Part shown: positions 1-8,602 of the stretch, piece by piece
Layout: every line of letters begins with the position of its first letter
Numbering within the stretch: the first letter of the stretch is position 1
Origin: JACMNW01 sp963708425
GTDB lineage: Bacteria; Pseudomonadota; Alphaproteobacteria; Rhodobacterales; Rhodobacteraceae
Length of the DNA stretch: 64,000 nt
Assembly (NCBI GenBank): GCA_963708425.1
Contig: OY970206.1
Span: forward strand, 1,550,001-1,614,000
Direction of reading: 5' to 3'
Translations under genes and position numbers: made by a program
The notes under the pieces: model-generated
What the model was told of the DNA's origin: nothing
Seen by the model: only the letters and a program-made list of their open reading frames with translations
Database searches by the model: none

Positions 1-1
1 G

Positions 2-448
2 TACAATTTGCACCTTTCGGCAGTGACCGGTGGCGTGGCCGATCAGCGCAACTGGATCGAGCAATACAAACGCCGGGAAGTCGAGGGGCAGGAGTACTAC
101 TACGTCATCGAGCGGCGCTCCGATGCTCAACGTTGTGGCACCGTCCGACTTTACAACATCCAGCACGACCGATTCACATGGGGCAGTTGGATTTTGGATG
201 AGAACAAGCCTGCCAAAGCGGCGCTGGAAAGCGCGGTATTGTCATTTGGTGCCGGGTTTGATGATCAGAATGTTTGCAAAGCACTGATTGATGTCCGGCA
301 CCTGAATACCCATGCAACGGCTTTCTACCGCCGTTTTGGTGCGACCGAGACGGGGCGCGACGCCGATAACGTTTATTTCGAACTTACCCGTGACAAGTTC
401 ATCGCTGATCGCGAGGGCTATCGCCAAATAATTGAGGCACAAGAATGA
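2..448 (+). CDS. GNAT-family N-acetyltransferase, 5' end cut by window edge
   Basis: The frame is already open at the first bases, so the true start lies to the left; about 148 residues are visible. The visible part has the GNAT pattern: a beta strand with 'CGTVRLYNI', a central 'WGSWIL' strand, and a late 'LNTHATAFYRRFGA' segment typical of the acetyl-CoA-binding second half. Its stop overlaps the next start (ATGA at 445-448), so it is translationally coupled to a sugar ketoisomerase gene. From that context it probably acetylates the 3-amino group of a nucleotide sugar made by the next genes. The equivalent acyltransferases in the known Fdt and Qdt pathways are left-handed beta-helix enzymes, so use of a GNAT here is my inference. 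A side-chain acetyltransferase of other specificity is possible. Confidence 0.7.
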   Translation, partial: YNLHLSAVTGGVADQRNWIEQYKRREVEGQEYYYVIERRSDAQRCGTVRLYNIQHDRFTWGSWILDENKPAKAALESAVLSFGAGFDDQNVCKALIDVRHLNTHATAFYRRFGATETGRDADNVYFELTRDKFIADREGYRQIIEAQE

Positions 449-888
449 CGCAGTCAAACTCCGGCATCGCGGGTAGTGTCCGCATGATCGATCTGCCACA
501 GATTCATGATCCACGTGGCGATTTGACCTTTGTCGAAGGCGGCAACCATATCCCGTTTGATATCGCGCGGGTCTATTTCCTGTATAATGTGCCCGTTGAT
601 GCTGAACGGGGCGGCCATGCTCATAAGGAACTGGACCAAATAGTATTTGCCTTGTCGGGCAGCTTTAGGCTGAAAATTGATGATGGCCACAGAAAGACGG
701 AATACTGGCTGCGCGACCCTCGCAGGGGTCTTTATATTAGCCGTCTGATCTGGCGTGAGATGGACAGCTTCAGCCAAGGGGCCGTCTGCATGGTGCTGGC
801 ATCGGAAAGATATCAAGAAAGCGACTACTACAGAAGCTACGATGAGTTCTTGGCCGAAGCACGGCGCGACAGGACTATTGAAGGCTGA
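445..888 (+). CDS. dTDP-4-keto-6-deoxyhexose 3,4-ketoisomerase (FdtA/QdtA/WxcM-like cupin)
   Basis: This 147-residue protein is a single cupin of the family that moves the keto group of dTDP-4-keto-6-deoxyglucose from C4 to C3. It carries the diagnostic 'DPRGDLTFVE' segment (about residues 22-31), 'RGGHAHKELDQ' with paired histidines near 58 and 60, and 'YWLRDPRRGLYI' (about 87-98) followed by tryptophan and a late 'SDYYRSYDEFL' tail. Length matches the family. The product, a 3-keto sugar, is the substrate for the aminotransferase two genes on. It overlaps both neighbours by a few bases. FdtA and QdtA differ in the C4 epimer formed (Fuc3N or Qui3N), and I cannot tell which from sequence alone. 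A second ATG at 484 is possible but the coupled start at 445 fits better. Confidence 0.82.
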   Translation: MTQSNSGIAGSVRMIDLPQIHDPRGDLTFVEGGNHIPFDIARVYFLYNVPVDAERGGHAHKELDQIVFALSGSFRLKIDDGHRKTEYWLRDPRRGLYISRLIWREMDSFSQGAVCMVLASERYQESDYYRSYDEFLAEARRDRTIEG

Positions 889-2135
889 TGAGCGCCCGAG
901 ATGTATACCGCGTGATAAGGCGAAAAATCCGCAAGGTAAAATACGCGTGGCTAAACCAAAGGGCCGCGAATGGCAGTGAGTTTGCCAAGATCATGATCCA
1001 TCGCAAGGGGCATCATCTGTGTGAACTCGGCCTTATTTCCGATGCAGCTGAGAGCACTTTCCCACTTGCCGGACCCTCGCCACAAACGCGCATACCTCCT
1101 GATTTTGGTACTGAAGACCTATCGCCAGAAACAAGCACGCATCCCGCCATCAACGCGTATCTGCTAAAAGACGCTATTGCGTCGGCCCAGACCAGCTTGA
1201 TTGTTGCAAAAGATAAGTTACTGGTAACGCAGGAATTATTGGAGCAGCGTGGCCGAGTTGAAATAAACTCCGGGACGGTTGGGTACTACACAAAGCAATT
1301 TGCAATTCGCTATAGCCACAAGCGCGACCAACATGAGAATGCCATCCTGATCGGCGGAAACGGTGCATTCAACTGGTATCACTTTGTCATGGAAGTTGCC
1401 CCAAAGGCGTACTTAGCAGGTCGGCTTCCCGAGCAGTTCAAGGAGTTTCCGCTAATTGTGCCCAAGGTCGCCCAAACTGCCGGGCCCTTCGCCGATATCC
1501 TGGAGGCGCTACTGCCCGGCAGGCGCATTCTAAACGAAACAAGTGACTCCACATGTGTCCGAAACCTTGTTGTCTTCGACGAAGTCTCCTGCGGCCCGTT
1601 CAACCTTTATCCCGGGTTCTGGCCTAAAATGTCAGAGTATTCGCAACACGAAGCCATCCTTAAGGCGGTTATTGCACACCTACAGTCTGCATTCCTGCAA
1701 CCGTCCTTGCCAGCGCGTGGTAACCGCCGCATTTTCATTGTGCGCCCGGATATACGCCGCAATTATAACCAGCAAGAGCTTGTTGAAATTGCAGGGCGAT
1801 ATGACTTCGAGCCCATCGCACCCGAGCAGTTTTCATTGCGTGAACAGGCGCAAATGTATGCCGATGCGTCGCATGTGGTGGGGGCATCCGGGGCGGCATG
1901 GACAAACATGATTTTTGCCCCACGGCCCTTCAAAGCCCTTACATGGATACTTCCGCACTATAAGCAATTCTGTTCATATTCCATGCTGGCACATCTTCTT
2001 GGGCATCAACTTCATTACCTGACGGCCGCACCGGAAAAAAAAGTGAACAGCACCGCAGACGCGTTCGTGGCATCTTACCGCGTCTCGCCACTTGAGTTTG
2101 AGGCCGCGCTGGAGCGGATAGTTGGAGAATCCTAA
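888..2135 (+). CDS. Glycosyltransferase family 61 (DUF563) protein
   Basis: A 415-residue protein whose C-terminal half looks like the GT61/DUF563 family. It has 'NAILIGGNGAFNWYHFVMEVAPK' style sequence near residue 153, an 'IFIVRPDIRRNYNQQE' strand-loop near 279, and a late 'ASHVVGASGAAWTNMIFA' stretch typical of the nucleotide-sugar-binding lobe. Family members transfer xylose, GlcNAc or other sugars. In bacteria they sit in capsule or LPS clusters, which agrees with the flanking amino-sugar genes. No signal peptide or membrane segment is evident, so a cytoplasmic enzyme is likely. The start overlaps the previous stop (TGATG at 886-890), showing tight operon packing. Its acceptor and donor are unknown; the neighbouring 3-amino sugar is a guess for the donor. 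Confidence 0.7.
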   Translation: MSARDVYRVIRRKIRKVKYAWLNQRAANGSEFAKIMIHRKGHHLCELGLISDAAESTFPLAGPSPQTRIPPDFGTEDLSPETSTHPAINAYLLKDAIASAQTSLIVAKDKLLVTQELLEQRGRVEINSGTVGYYTKQFAIRYSHKRDQHENAILIGGNGAFNWYHFVMEVAPKAYLAGRLPEQFKEFPLIVPKVAQTAGPFADILEALLPGRRILNETSDSTCVRNLVVFDEVSCGPFNLYPGFWPKMSEYSQHEAILKAVIAHLQSAFLQPSLPARGNRRIFIVRPDIRRNYNQQELVEIAGRYDFEPIAPEQFSLREQAQMYADASHVVGASGAAWTNMIFAPRPFKALTWILPHYKQFCSYSMLAHLLGHQLHYLTAAPEKKVNSTADAFVASYRVSPLEFEAALERIVGES

Positions 2136-2136
2136 G

Positions 2137-3243
2137 ATGATACCTTTCCTGGACCTTGGGGCACCCTACCGTGAACTCAGGGCAGAAATAGATGCTGCTG
2201 TCAGCCGGGTGTTGGAAAGCGGCTGGTATATTCTTGGCCCCGAGGTTGAGGCATTTGAAACAGAATGGGCAGACTACTGTGGTGCCAAGCACGCAGTTGG
2301 GCTGGCCAACGGGCTTGACGCGCTGTCTCTGGCGCTGCGTGCACTCGATATTGGCCCCGGCGACGAAGTCATTGTTCCGTCAAACACCTATATTGCAACG
2401 TGGCTTGCTGTGTCCGCTGTTGGTGCGCGCCCCGTTCCGGTGGAGCCGGACTTAGCCACGCATAACATTGATTCCGCCCGAATAGAGACTGCCATAACAT
2501 CGCGCACCAAAGCGCTGCTGCCGGTCCATCTTTATGGGCAACCGGCCGATCTGGACCCCATACTGGCGCTTGCGGCGAAGCATGGGCTATCGGTCATTGA
2601 AGATGCAGCTCAGGCCCATGGTGCGCGCTACCGCGGGCGTCGTATCGGCGGACATGGCGATATCGTGTGCTGGAGTTTCTACCCCGGCAAAAATCTTGGT
2701 GCCATGGGCGATGCTGGAGCAATCACCACAAATCGCTCGGATCTGGCCGACAAGGTACGCGTGCTGCGGAACTACGGCAGCCGGGAAAAATATGTCAATG
2801 AAGTGCACGGCGTGAATTCACGGCTGGACCCGCTGCAGGCAGCCGTGCTGCGGGTGAAACTTGGCCATCTGGATGCGTGGACGGACCGGCGGCGCGTGAT
2901 AGCAAGTGCTTACAGCAAGGCATTGGACGGTGTTGCCATGGTCTTGCCGCATGTGCCCGACTGGGCTGATCCGGTCTGGCACTTGTATGTCGTTCGATCG
3001 TCTGTTCGAAACCAATTGCAAGACCGCCTGACGGAAGCCGGCTTGGGTACCCTCATCCACTATCCGATTCCACCCCACATGCAGCAGGCGTATTCCGGTG
3101 CAGGAATTTCTCCTGACGCCCTGCCCCTGGCGCGTCGGCTTGCGTCAGAAGTGCTAAGTCTGCCGATTGGACCCCATTTGGCGATCAACGATGCTATGGC
3201 TGTTATCAGCGCAGTCAGGAGATCTGATAGTGCGACGGGCTGA
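2137..3243 (+). CDS. DegT/DnrJ/EryC1/StrS-family sugar aminotransferase (FdtB/QdtB-like)
   Basis: A PLP-dependent aminotransferase of 368 residues that should aminate the 3-keto sugar formed by the upstream isomerase. It opens with 'MIPFLDLGAPYRELRAEID', has the 'GLANGLDALSLALRAL' phosphate-binding helix region (about 55-70), 'VIEDAAQAHGARYRG' (about 153-167) holding the PLP ring aspartate, and the Schiff-base lysine in 'FYPGKNLGAMGDAG' (K185). The C-terminal 'LGTLIHYPIPPHMQQAY' is typical of VioA/FdtB-type enzymes. I chose ATG 2137, with GGAG nine bases upstream, over an in-frame TTG at 2122. With the cupin and the GNAT protein it makes a plausible route to a dTDP-3-acetamido-3,6-dideoxyhexose for surface glycan. 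The dTDP-glucose synthesis genes themselves are not in the window. Confidence 0.85.
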   Translation: MIPFLDLGAPYRELRAEIDAAVSRVLESGWYILGPEVEAFETEWADYCGAKHAVGLANGLDALSLALRALDIGPGDEVIVPSNTYIATWLAVSAVGARPVPVEPDLATHNIDSARIETAITSRTKALLPVHLYGQPADLDPILALAAKHGLSVIEDAAQAHGARYRGRRIGGHGDIVCWSFYPGKNLGAMGDAGAITTNRSDLADKVRVLRNYGSREKYVNEVHGVNSRLDPLQAAVLRVKLGHLDAWTDRRRVIASAYSKALDGVAMVLPHVPDWADPVWHLYVVRSSVRNQLQDRLTEAGLGTLIHYPIPPHMQQAYSGAGISPDALPLARRLASEVLSLPIGPHLAINDAMAVISAVRRSDSATG

Positions 3244-3338
3244 AGCGGTTAAGCGACTCAGCTTGGTATGGCGACTTGGCCCGCCGGTCGACTTGGCAGG
3301 CCTGCTAGGCGACCAGATGCAAAGATGGCCTAAGCATG

Positions 3339-4289
3339 CTAATGAAGTCTTCGGATAAATTTTCTCCGGCGCCGCCGTTCAGACCGAACTGTACGCAACA
3401 CGAGGATCGGATTTCTGACTATCTGTTTCAACAGTGCGCCAAGATCATCATGGTAATACGCCCAGCAAATCTTTGCACGGATATCGGCGCGGTCCAGTGC
3501 GGCCCAGACTGGTGAAGGCCGCGCCAAACCGAACGTCTGTACATCCTTGACCCGCTGTCGAAGGACAGCCTTCCAAGCAACAAGCCGACGGATCTGACTT
3601 GCCTGAAAGCCGGCCAGATCGGAAATAATTGCCCCGGAGCCTGATAGGCCATTACCAATGCGATATATGACCAATTCTTCTTCGATGACCTCAACTTTAC
3701 CCTCAAGTGCCGCTCGGAAACCCAGCACAAGATCCTCGTAAGAACCCGGTTCCATGGGGCCGTATTTGCTGAACAAGTCTCTGTGCCAAGCCCCTGTTGC
3801 GCCCAGATAAAGCGCTTTCGATTGGGCAGCCTTTGCCGGATCGGCAGTATTATACAAAGTAGCCGCGCGATAATTGATCGGAACACCCTGTCCGGCCAGA
3901 TCAATTCCACGCGCCAAGGAACACACCAGAAGAGGCCGCTTGGCATCAAAAGTGGCCATTATTAGCGCACTTCGGTGAGGCAAGGAAACATCATCACCCG
4001 CCGCAGCTATGATTACCTCCCCAGTGGTAAGTTCGTGAATACGCTCAATATGACGATCTAGGCCAAGGTTTCTTTCATTCTGGTTGAGAATTACACGATG
4101 AGAGCCTTTGTAGGATGCGACCGCTTCTTGAACGATCTGAAATGTTGCATCAGTGGAGCAATCGTCAGAGATGACTATTTCCATTGCTGGGCAGTTTTGA
4201 GCAAGGGCACCCGCGACCGCCTCAGATACTGTTTCGGCTTGATTATAAGTAAGTAGAACAAATGAATATGTTAGCCCCGTTTTTGTCAT
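3339..4289 (-). CDS. Glycosyltransferase family 2 protein
   Basis: This 316-residue protein, convergent with the sugar-amine operon, begins with a GT-A fold: 'YSFVLLTYNQAETVSEAVAGAL', 'EIVISDDCSTDATFQIVQEA' (nucleotide-binding SDD) and a 'GEVIIAAAGDDVS' segment that stands at the usual DXD position. The last third is basic and ends in an arginine-rich run. The reading frame stays open to 4409, but that extension reads through IS-like repeat sequence containing two copies of a GRPDI peptide, so I place the start at ATG 4289, where the family homology begins. The ribosome-binding site there is weak. IS debris directly upstream may have replaced the native promoter. Substrates are unknown. Confidence 0.75.
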   Translation of the reverse strand: MTKTGLTYSFVLLTYNQAETVSEAVAGALAQNCPAMEIVISDDCSTDATFQIVQEAVASYKGSHRVILNQNERNLGLDRHIERIHELTTGEVIIAAAGDDVSLPHRSALIMATFDAKRPLLVCSLARGIDLAGQGVPINYRAATLYNTADPAKAAQSKALYLGATGAWHRDLFSKYGPMEPGSYEDLVLGFRAALEGKVEVIEEELVIYRIGNGLSGSGAIISDLAGFQASQIRRLVAWKAVLRQRVKDVQTFGLARPSPVWAALDRADIRAKICWAYYHDDLGALLKQIVRNPILVLRTVRSERRRRRKFIRRLH

Positions 4290-4323
4290 TTTTGTATTCC
4301 ATTGCGACGATAGCGCTGGGCAT

Positions 4324-4422
4324 ATGTCTGGACGGCCCCTAGTGCGCAAGCCGAGATTCTGACGGCCTATGCGGAAAGCAGTAATGTCTGGACGTCCCCT
4401 GATGCACAAGCTGAGAATCTGA
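4324..4422. repeat. Two 39-base imperfect direct repeats at 60-base spacing
   Basis: The 39-base segments starting at 4324 and 4384 both begin ATGTCTGGACG and differ at only a few positions. They lie exactly 60 bases apart, between the GT2 start and the IS66 TnpA relic. They may be duplicated ends of an insertion element. Read on the minus strand they encode the repeated GRPDI peptide that falsely lengthens the GT2 frame. Confidence 0.7.
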
Positions 4423-4686
4423 AGCGCCGATCATCAAGTCCATCAGCCCGACTTCTGAGGCAGGTCCAGCGGCCCGTTCCATCACCCCGATAACCGGCGG
4501 CGCAAACGACGCACCCTGCACCTCCAGAACGACAAGCTTACCCTTCCGCGCCAGCGTCCGCCACGAGGACAAGTGGTCCGCTTTAACCCCGTGCCGCTGG
4601 GCCACCTCGTTTACCGTGACTCCCCGAACCAACGTTTCGGTGACCGTCCGGCCCATGGTAATCCCCCCGAAAGTAAGGGGCTCCAT
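4339..4686 (-). pseudogene. IS66-type TnpA (transposase accessory protein) fragment
   Basis: The N-terminal two thirds reads like the small IS66-family TnpA protein, with 'TETLVRGVTVNEVAQRHGVK' style helix-turn-helix sequence followed by 'LSSWRTLARKGKLVV' and 'GASFAPPVIGV'. IS66 normally has tnpA, tnpB and the large tnpC; neither tnpB nor tnpC is visible nearby. The last 30 or so codons run into the direct repeats, so the 3' end is not native. I treat it as a decayed element remnant between two glycosyltransferase genes. The following 286 bases (4687-4972) hold no gene that I can support. Confidence 0.65.
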
Positions 4687-4972
4687 AAGTAGAATTTTCT
4701 CGGCAAGATGAACGAGCAGCGCCGCTTTGTCGACGGAGCCGCTAGAAGTTCAGCAAGCCCTATGGCGCTCCCAATGTAACCTCCCATGTGAATCTCCACA
4801 ACAGGTGGCATCGCAGCTTACCGAATTCAGCAGGAAGGTGGGGTCAGGACGGCGCTTACTGCGTTCCTAAGAGGGTCAAAAGAGAGTTTAGCCCTCCACA
4901 CTTCTTGCCATAGTTGGTTATTCGCTGCCGTTCCGGATGCTGTAAGAAAGCTTTAGAATATAGCTCAGACGT

Positions 4973-7246
4973 TCAATGTTTGCCCTGCAGTCGACGCAAG
5001 AACGACCGGACTTGACGGCGTGCGGGCGTCCGGCGCCAAAATTTAACTCGTTGCGGGAATGCAATATTCGCTGTGTCCGACGGCTTGGTCAAAATTTCGT
5101 TAAAAAATGGCTCTAAAGCAAGATCACTTAGTCGAAACCTAGGATAGGGTTCGAACCGTGGGGAATCGAAATCTGAGTTCGTGAAGCGTCGAAGTGTTAC
5201 CTTCGCGTCGTTGTGTAGATCAAAGTGTCTGCGCGCCGAGCGCGAGAGTTCCGACAGCCGTTGGGGGTCCATCGCTGTAAGCGTGGCGAAAATGTCTTCT
5301 GGCGTCGACCAACTTGGTTGATCAGGGTCCGAAAAGTCGCCTGCCTCGGGTAAACTGGGAAAACTTGCACGGTGGTTAAGGGTGGGAATGCCACAGCTCA
5401 ACACTTCAATGCCAATGCGGGCCGAGCAAATCGGGAAGGGAGAGATAAAAACATCCACACCTTCATCGACGAGGCTTTGGCCGAAATCCGGTGCCCACGG
5501 AATATGTACGAAGCGTTCAACCGCTACACCGGACCCAGATAGGCGGTCTAGGAAGTTCTTCTTGGCTTCGTCAGATATTGGGCCGTAGTGGATATGACGC
5601 ATGTTAATGCGCGACATCGCCTCCGCAAGGATGTCAAAATAGGAGTAGCGGTAGTCAGTTTCAACTTTATAGGATCGTGCAGCAGCGGAAGCCGTCGTAA
5701 GTGTTCCATTCCGCAATGGTTCATAAGGATTGGTGACGAAGCGAGCAGTAAAGAATGGGGCGAGTATAACCAAACGTGACGGGTCGATTTCTAGAGCCAA
5801 CGCCGATGCCTGACTGTTGGTTTTAGTGATGATCCGGTCAATGCTGCTGCTGTGAATCCCAAGCGAGAGCCCATGATCGTAAACAAAATCGAAAAGAAGT
5901 TCGCGTGCCAACCCTTGCTGCATTACCGCTAACCCAACTACGTCATGGTGAGTAATAAAGGGATAAAGGCGATCTGGAGCGAGCCGCTCAATGATGGTAA
6001 GGGCTTCGCTTACGCAAGCCATAGAACCATGTGTATGATCGAGTTGGCAATACGAAATTGCTGGGTCTGCGAAATGAGTTTCGATTATCGCAATGTCGGT
6101 TTCGATCCGACCGATACTAATAATATCGATCTTCATGCCACAATCAACCAAGCTATGCACGATCTCCTTGATCTCGCGGAAGACACCTCCACCGTTGGGA
6201 ACGAAGCCGGACACCAAAAGGACGACCCGGTTTCTATCGTAGATGCGATCCGCCTGGCAGAAACCCATGCGATGGAGCACCGCTCGACCAAGCGTCTCCA
6301 TGGTTGTATCGACATCCGGAAGAGAATAAATGCCTTGGAAGGCGATGGGGCGCACGTCCGAGCGGAACACTTTCGCAGCGATTCTTTCGCATTCAAGAGC
6401 AATCGAATCGATTGAAACGTAACCAATCTCAGTTGAATCTGAGGTGGCTTCGTTGGGCCTTAGGTTTAGCCATTCAATTCGGCTTTCAAGGGCGCGAAAC
6501 TCAGGGCTCTCCGAATCGATAATGACTAGGGCTTGCAAGTCTCGAAGAACCGCAGTGTTCAGGTCATCCTGCGCTTGACGGTCAAGACTTGACCAGATGC
6601 CCTTACCATGAATGTTGTAAACGCTCATAACCTGCTTTAAAATGTAGACAGACTTTCGCCAAGCGAAGGCGTGATAGAAAAATAACGCTGTGTCTCCGCG
6701 CATCGAATTGCGTTCGAAATATTCGGGCAAACCTTCCTTGACGCGTCGAAACAAGTAGCTTGATGTATGGCAGTAAAAGCCGTGTCGGTAACAGTCCTCG
6801 TAGGTGTACACTGTATCGGCTGCACATCCGGGAACAACTTTTCCATAGTTATCATCCCTAAGGAACAAGGTGTTGTGTGCTACTGCGAAACAGTCCGTGC
6901 GCGCCTGCAAAATATCTACCTGACGCTGCAGCTTGTCCCAATTAGAAAATATGTCATCTGCATCGAGAATATGAACATAAACTCCTCTCGCGAGGTTATA
7001 CGCGCGCCGAACGGAGTATCCCTTCCCCATGTTCCGTTCGTTTCTCAGGACTTTGACGCGTGCGTCTCTCGCCGCATATGCGCAGGCTACCTCGTGCGTG
7101 CGATCTTGAGAGTGATCGTCGACTACAATGATTTCCAACGAAAACTTCGTCTTCTGGTAAAGAACGGACTCAAGTGCCGCGTAGATGCACTGGTCTTCAT
7201 TGTACGCCGGGATAATCACTGAAACCAACGGACCCAAACACATCAT
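4973..7246 (-). CDS. Two-domain glycosyltransferase: GT2 N-terminus plus GT4/GT-B-like C-terminus
   Basis: A 757-residue protein. Residues 1-230 are a clear GT2 domain: 'LVSVIIPAYNEDQCIYAALESVL', 'LEIIVVDDHSQDRTHEVA', and 'YVHILDADDIF' as the DXD-like site near 85-95. Residues about 310-680 resemble a GT-B fold, with 'VVLLVSGFVPNGGGVFREIKEI' at its start, 'YDHGLSLGIHSSSIDRIITKTN' in the middle and 'VDVFISPFPICSARIGIEVLSCGIP' near the usual donor-binding acidic position. Such fusions can add two sugars in sequence. I choose ATG 7246, with AAAGGAAA seven bases upstream, rather than an upstream GTG-type start at 7270. The DNA is slightly AT-richer than the core genes here, as is common for surface-glycan loci. 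No transmembrane segment is evident. Confidence 0.72.
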   Translation of the reverse strand: MMCLGPLVSVIIPAYNEDQCIYAALESVLYQKTKFSLEIIVVDDHSQDRTHEVACAYAARDARVKVLRNERNMGKGYSVRRAYNLARGVYVHILDADDIFSNWDKLQRQVDILQARTDCFAVAHNTLFLRDDNYGKVVPGCAADTVYTYEDCYRHGFYCHTSSYLFRRVKEGLPEYFERNSMRGDTALFFYHAFAWRKSVYILKQVMSVYNIHGKGIWSSLDRQAQDDLNTAVLRDLQALVIIDSESPEFRALESRIEWLNLRPNEATSDSTEIGYVSIDSIALECERIAAKVFRSDVRPIAFQGIYSLPDVDTTMETLGRAVLHRMGFCQADRIYDRNRVVLLVSGFVPNGGGVFREIKEIVHSLVDCGMKIDIISIGRIETDIAIIETHFADPAISYCQLDHTHGSMACVSEALTIIERLAPDRLYPFITHHDVVGLAVMQQGLARELLFDFVYDHGLSLGIHSSSIDRIITKTNSQASALALEIDPSRLVILAPFFTARFVTNPYEPLRNGTLTTASAAARSYKVETDYRYSYFDILAEAMSRINMRHIHYGPISDEAKKNFLDRLSGSGVAVERFVHIPWAPDFGQSLVDEGVDVFISPFPICSARIGIEVLSCGIPTLNHRASFPSLPEAGDFSDPDQPSWSTPEDIFATLTAMDPQRLSELSRSARRHFDLHNDAKVTLRRFTNSDFDSPRFEPYPRFRLSDLALEPFFNEILTKPSDTANIAFPQRVKFWRRTPARRQVRSFLRRLQGKH

Positions 7247-7625
7247 GACTTTCCTTTGAGGCCTTACCACGCCTTGCGGAAAAGCAGAACGAAGTCGGAG
7301 TTTGGTGACACTTCAGAGTTTGGAAATAATAAGAGAAACCCCGGTACGATGTCAACGCTTGGTGCTGGGCAGACGTCCCGTGTTGGCGAAGTGCGGACGA
7401 GGTTGTTATGCAAGCGGTTCGACCTAAGTTGGCCCTAACACTCGCGCAAAGGAGTCAATATTCCGTACCGGTTGACACTATTGCAGCTGGTTCGGATGCC
7501 GGGCAGGTTGAATAGCCCCAAGTTTCCTAGACGCTTTGCAGCTTCAGTTTCTGCTGCTGTTCGAAGGCGATTGGTAATGTCCTTCGTCGAATGATTTGGA
7601 ACTGCTGCGCTGTTTTTATTGAGTG
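7247..7625. other. Intergenic region without a supported gene
   Basis: About 380 bases upstream of the divergent glycosyltransferase. It probably contains that gene's promoter on the minus strand, but I could not settle on -35 and -10 boxes. Short open frames here do not resemble any family I recognise. The right part leads into the degraded IS110-type transposase. Confidence 0.5.
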
Positions 7626-8345
7626 GAGGGCGTGGGCACATCGGGTTAAGGCTATGCTGCTTGACGCTAATGGTGCAAGCAGCGGTTTTGGATGCAGGCG
7701 CGCGCCGTTTCATACGAGACGCATCAATGCATTGCGCGGCAAAGAACACAGTTGATCGATGCGCAGCGGGGCATCTGGTCGATTTTGGCCTCCTAGCTCT
7801 GAAGGCCCCCGGTGCATTCAGGCTTCTTCAAACGCTCCGCAGGGGTCTGGTGTTGATCTGCCTGCGCCCGTGCGCGAGATGGGGCATCTCTACCTGCAGC
7901 AAATCGAACATTTGACCGAAGTTATCTCGCGCCTAGCCAACAGACTTGAGGCTGCAACAAAGACGGATTGCGAGCTACGACGCCTGTGTACCGTGCTTGG
8001 CATCGGCCCGGTGACCGCGGGAGCAATCGGAGCTTTGCTCCCTATCTTGAGACCTTCGACAGTGGTCGGTACTTTGCCGTGAGGTTAGGTCTGGTCCCAC
8101 GACTACACTCGACCGGCGGCGTGAGCAAGATGGGTCGATGTGACATCCGCAAGCAGCTGATCATCGGTGCCGTAAGCGTGATCCGCTGGGTTGTGTGCCG
8201 TGGCGGCAGCCCGCAGCCCCAATCGGTGGCTGGCCAACGTCGTTGCCCGTAAACTGCGCATGGTTGCGGCGGTCGCTTTGGCAAACAAGATGGCACGGAC
8301 GGTTTGGGTTATGACGACGAAGGGGAAGACAATCGAATGGCGTCA
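7626..8345 (+). pseudogene. IS110/IS1111-group transposase relic, several frameshifts
   Basis: Pieces of one transposase lie in different frames. Around 7716-7780 reads 'ETHQCIARQRTQLIDAQRG', matching the usual RQRTQLINALRGH helix. 7890-8040 reads 'LTEVISRLANRLEAATKTD' and 'TVLGIGPVTAGAIGALLP', the helix-hairpin-helix of Transposase_20. 8040-8195 (another frame) reads 'RLGLVPRLHSTGGVSKMGR' and 'LIIGAVSVIRWVV'. 8230-8320 (a third frame) reads 'WLANVVARKLRMVAAVALANKMART'. At least three frame changes and loss of most of the N-terminal RuvC-like domain make it non-functional. The 257 bases after it (8346-8602) hold no supported gene apart from the start region of the exporter. Confidence 0.8.
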
Positions 8346-8602
8346 TCCTGCATGCACCCCTCCATGTCCGAGACGTTTCGCACCTGTCAGCGTGGCGAAA
8401 CCTTGGATTGACATGGGCCTTCGGAATGGTCACCTGTCTACGTCAACTCGCACCGCGATCAACGGGACCGAAGAACCGATTGACACTGGGTGGGCAAAAC
8501 AGCCATTTGGATCCGCAAGGAAAGTATGGAACCCCAAGTTGCAGAATGACCAGCCCCAAATGGCCTTCGCGTCAATAGTCGGAATGAACAGGACCAGCTT
8601 TC

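Noticed and set aside
7435..7749. A 104-codon minus-strand frame before the IS110-type relic
   Set aside because: Its sequence shows no domain, and plus-strand fragments of the transposase occupy its upstream part.
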